From Desulfobacteraceae bacterium UBA5623 (lineage in GTDB: Bacteria; Desulfobacterota; DSM-4660; Desulfatiglandales; Desulfatiglandaceae): a stretch of DNA of 6,058 nt. The stretch lies in the NCBI GenBank assembly GCA_002424495.1, contig DIKH01000003.1, forward strand, positions 7,983 to 14,040, written 5' to 3'. Below the pieces are notes generated by a model, which was not told the DNA's origin, searched no databases, and saw nothing but the letters and a program-made list of their open reading frames with translations. The number at the start of each line of letters is the position of its first letter. The stretch's first letter is position 1. Position numbers and translations under genes: made by a program. Positions 5,418 to 6,058 of this stretch are shown in pieces.

Positions 5418-6058
5418 GTGCGCAAAACAATATGTCACCGAATCAACCACTGTTTTGTATTATTAGGTGCAAGATATCTCTATTTATTAATCGTATTACA
5501 TCTATCTTCTCTCTTCCTTCCCTGCCCCGTTGATGCTGCTGAGAGCCCATCTAACTCAACCATTGAGTTGTTTACAGGCAATACCATGGGGACCGCCTAT
5601 CACATCAAGGTGGTCATGCAGAACGGTGATGACAAAAAGCTTTTGAGTTCTTTAATAGAAGAGAAGTTAAAAGATGTAAATCAGAGCATGTCCGTCTATT
5701 CACAGACCAGCGAAATATCTCTGTTCAACAAAGCAGAAAAAGGAAAAATAATAGAAATCTCACCTGAATTTTATTCTGTCATGGTCACGTCACAGAGGCT
5801 TCATCACATTACAGAAGGCGCCTGGGATGGGACAGTGAAACCATTGGTTGACCTATGGGGCTTTGGCACAAAAAAAGAGATCACGACCACGCCGTCTTCA
5901 GACATTATAAGAGCTCTACTTGAAACCACAGGATTTAATCAGATCACTATTCGAGACAATTCTCTTCAAAAACGCCATTCCGCTATTACCCTTGATCTGG
6001 GGTCAATTGCCAAAGGCTTTGGCGTTGATGCAATTGGACAACTTTTTAAAGAGCAGGG
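5418..6058 (+). CDS. apbE: ApbE, FMN transferase (flavin-attaching protein), incomplete at its C-terminus
   Basis: ApbE uses FAD to attach FMN to Thr in S/T-G-A-T motifs of exported proteins such as RnfG, releasing AMP, with Mg2+ needed. The visible 213 residues show the N-terminal family motifs: TMGTAYHIKV near residue 57, MSVYSQTSEISLFN (S98-E-I-S), GAWDGTVKPLVDLWGFG (D137) and LDLGSIAKGFGVD (D193-L-G-S-I-A-K-G200). The C-terminal metal-binding part is outside the window. GTG at 5418 is the only reasonable start: an in-frame stop is at 5412 and the next ATG, at 5586, lies inside the conserved domain. From GTG, a basic N-terminus (VRKTICHR) leads to a hydrophobic stretch at about 12-36 and a possible cleavage near PVDAAES, so it is exported. 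LPC36 is not a standard lipobox. The Shine-Dalgarno sequence is weak. Its place beside rnfG fits the flavin target. Confidence 0.9.
   Translation, partial: MRKTICHRINHCFVLLGARYLYLLIVLHLSSLFLPCPVDAAESPSNSTIELFTGNTMGTAYHIKVVMQNGDDKKLLSSLIEEKLKDVNQSMSVYSQTSEISLFNKAEKGKIIEISPEFYSVMVTSQRLHHITEGAWDGTVKPLVDLWGFGTKKEITTTPSSDIIRALLETTGFNQITIRDNSLQKRHSAITLDLGSIAKGFGVDAIGQLFKEQ

Overview
The window carries most of an Rnf electron-transport operon on the + strand, read as a tetraheme cytochrome c, then rnfC, rnfD, rnfG, rnfE, rnfA and the start of apbE (flavin transferase). It is preceded by a divergently oriented, incomplete universal stress protein gene. A small class III (c3-type) multiheme cytochrome leading an rnfCDGEA cluster is typical of sulfate-reducing Desulfobacterota, so a Desulfobacterales-like anaerobe is the best guess. 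I do not recognise the species, and the assignment rests on gene content and protein style, not on a marker gene.

Layout: 1-398 (-) is the N-terminal 132 residues of a UspA-family protein running off the left edge. 399-909 is an AT-rich divergent intergenic region with stacked palindromes, weak promoter candidates and one inverted repeat just before the cytochrome gene. 910-1275 is the membrane-anchored tetraheme cytochrome. 1359-5395 holds rnfC, rnfD, rnfG, rnfE and rnfA, tightly packed: rnfC/rnfD overlap by 8 nt, rnfD/rnfG by 13 nt, and the other gaps are 11 and 15 nt. 5418 to the right edge is the N-terminal 213 residues of an exported ApbE starting with GTG.

Working model: Rnf is an ion-translocating membrane complex that links low-potential electrons (usually ferredoxin, through RnfB) to a second redox partner. 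RnfA and RnfE carry the conserved membrane cysteines, RnfG carries a covalent FMN on the Thr of an SGAT motif, and ApbE attaches that flavin. The cytochrome would sit on the outer face of the membrane and exchange electrons with the periplasmic pool, as proposed for cytochrome-linked Rnf complexes.

Three things depart from the textbook complex. RnfC keeps its two 4Fe-4S motifs but lacks the Gly-rich and ECEPY-like loops of the FMN/NADH domain. RnfD has Ala where the flavin-accepting Thr is expected. rnfB is not in its usual place after rnfA, where apbE is found instead. Together these suggest a cytochrome-coupled Rnf variant that does not use NADH. This is inference from motifs read by eye; no alignment or database search was possible.
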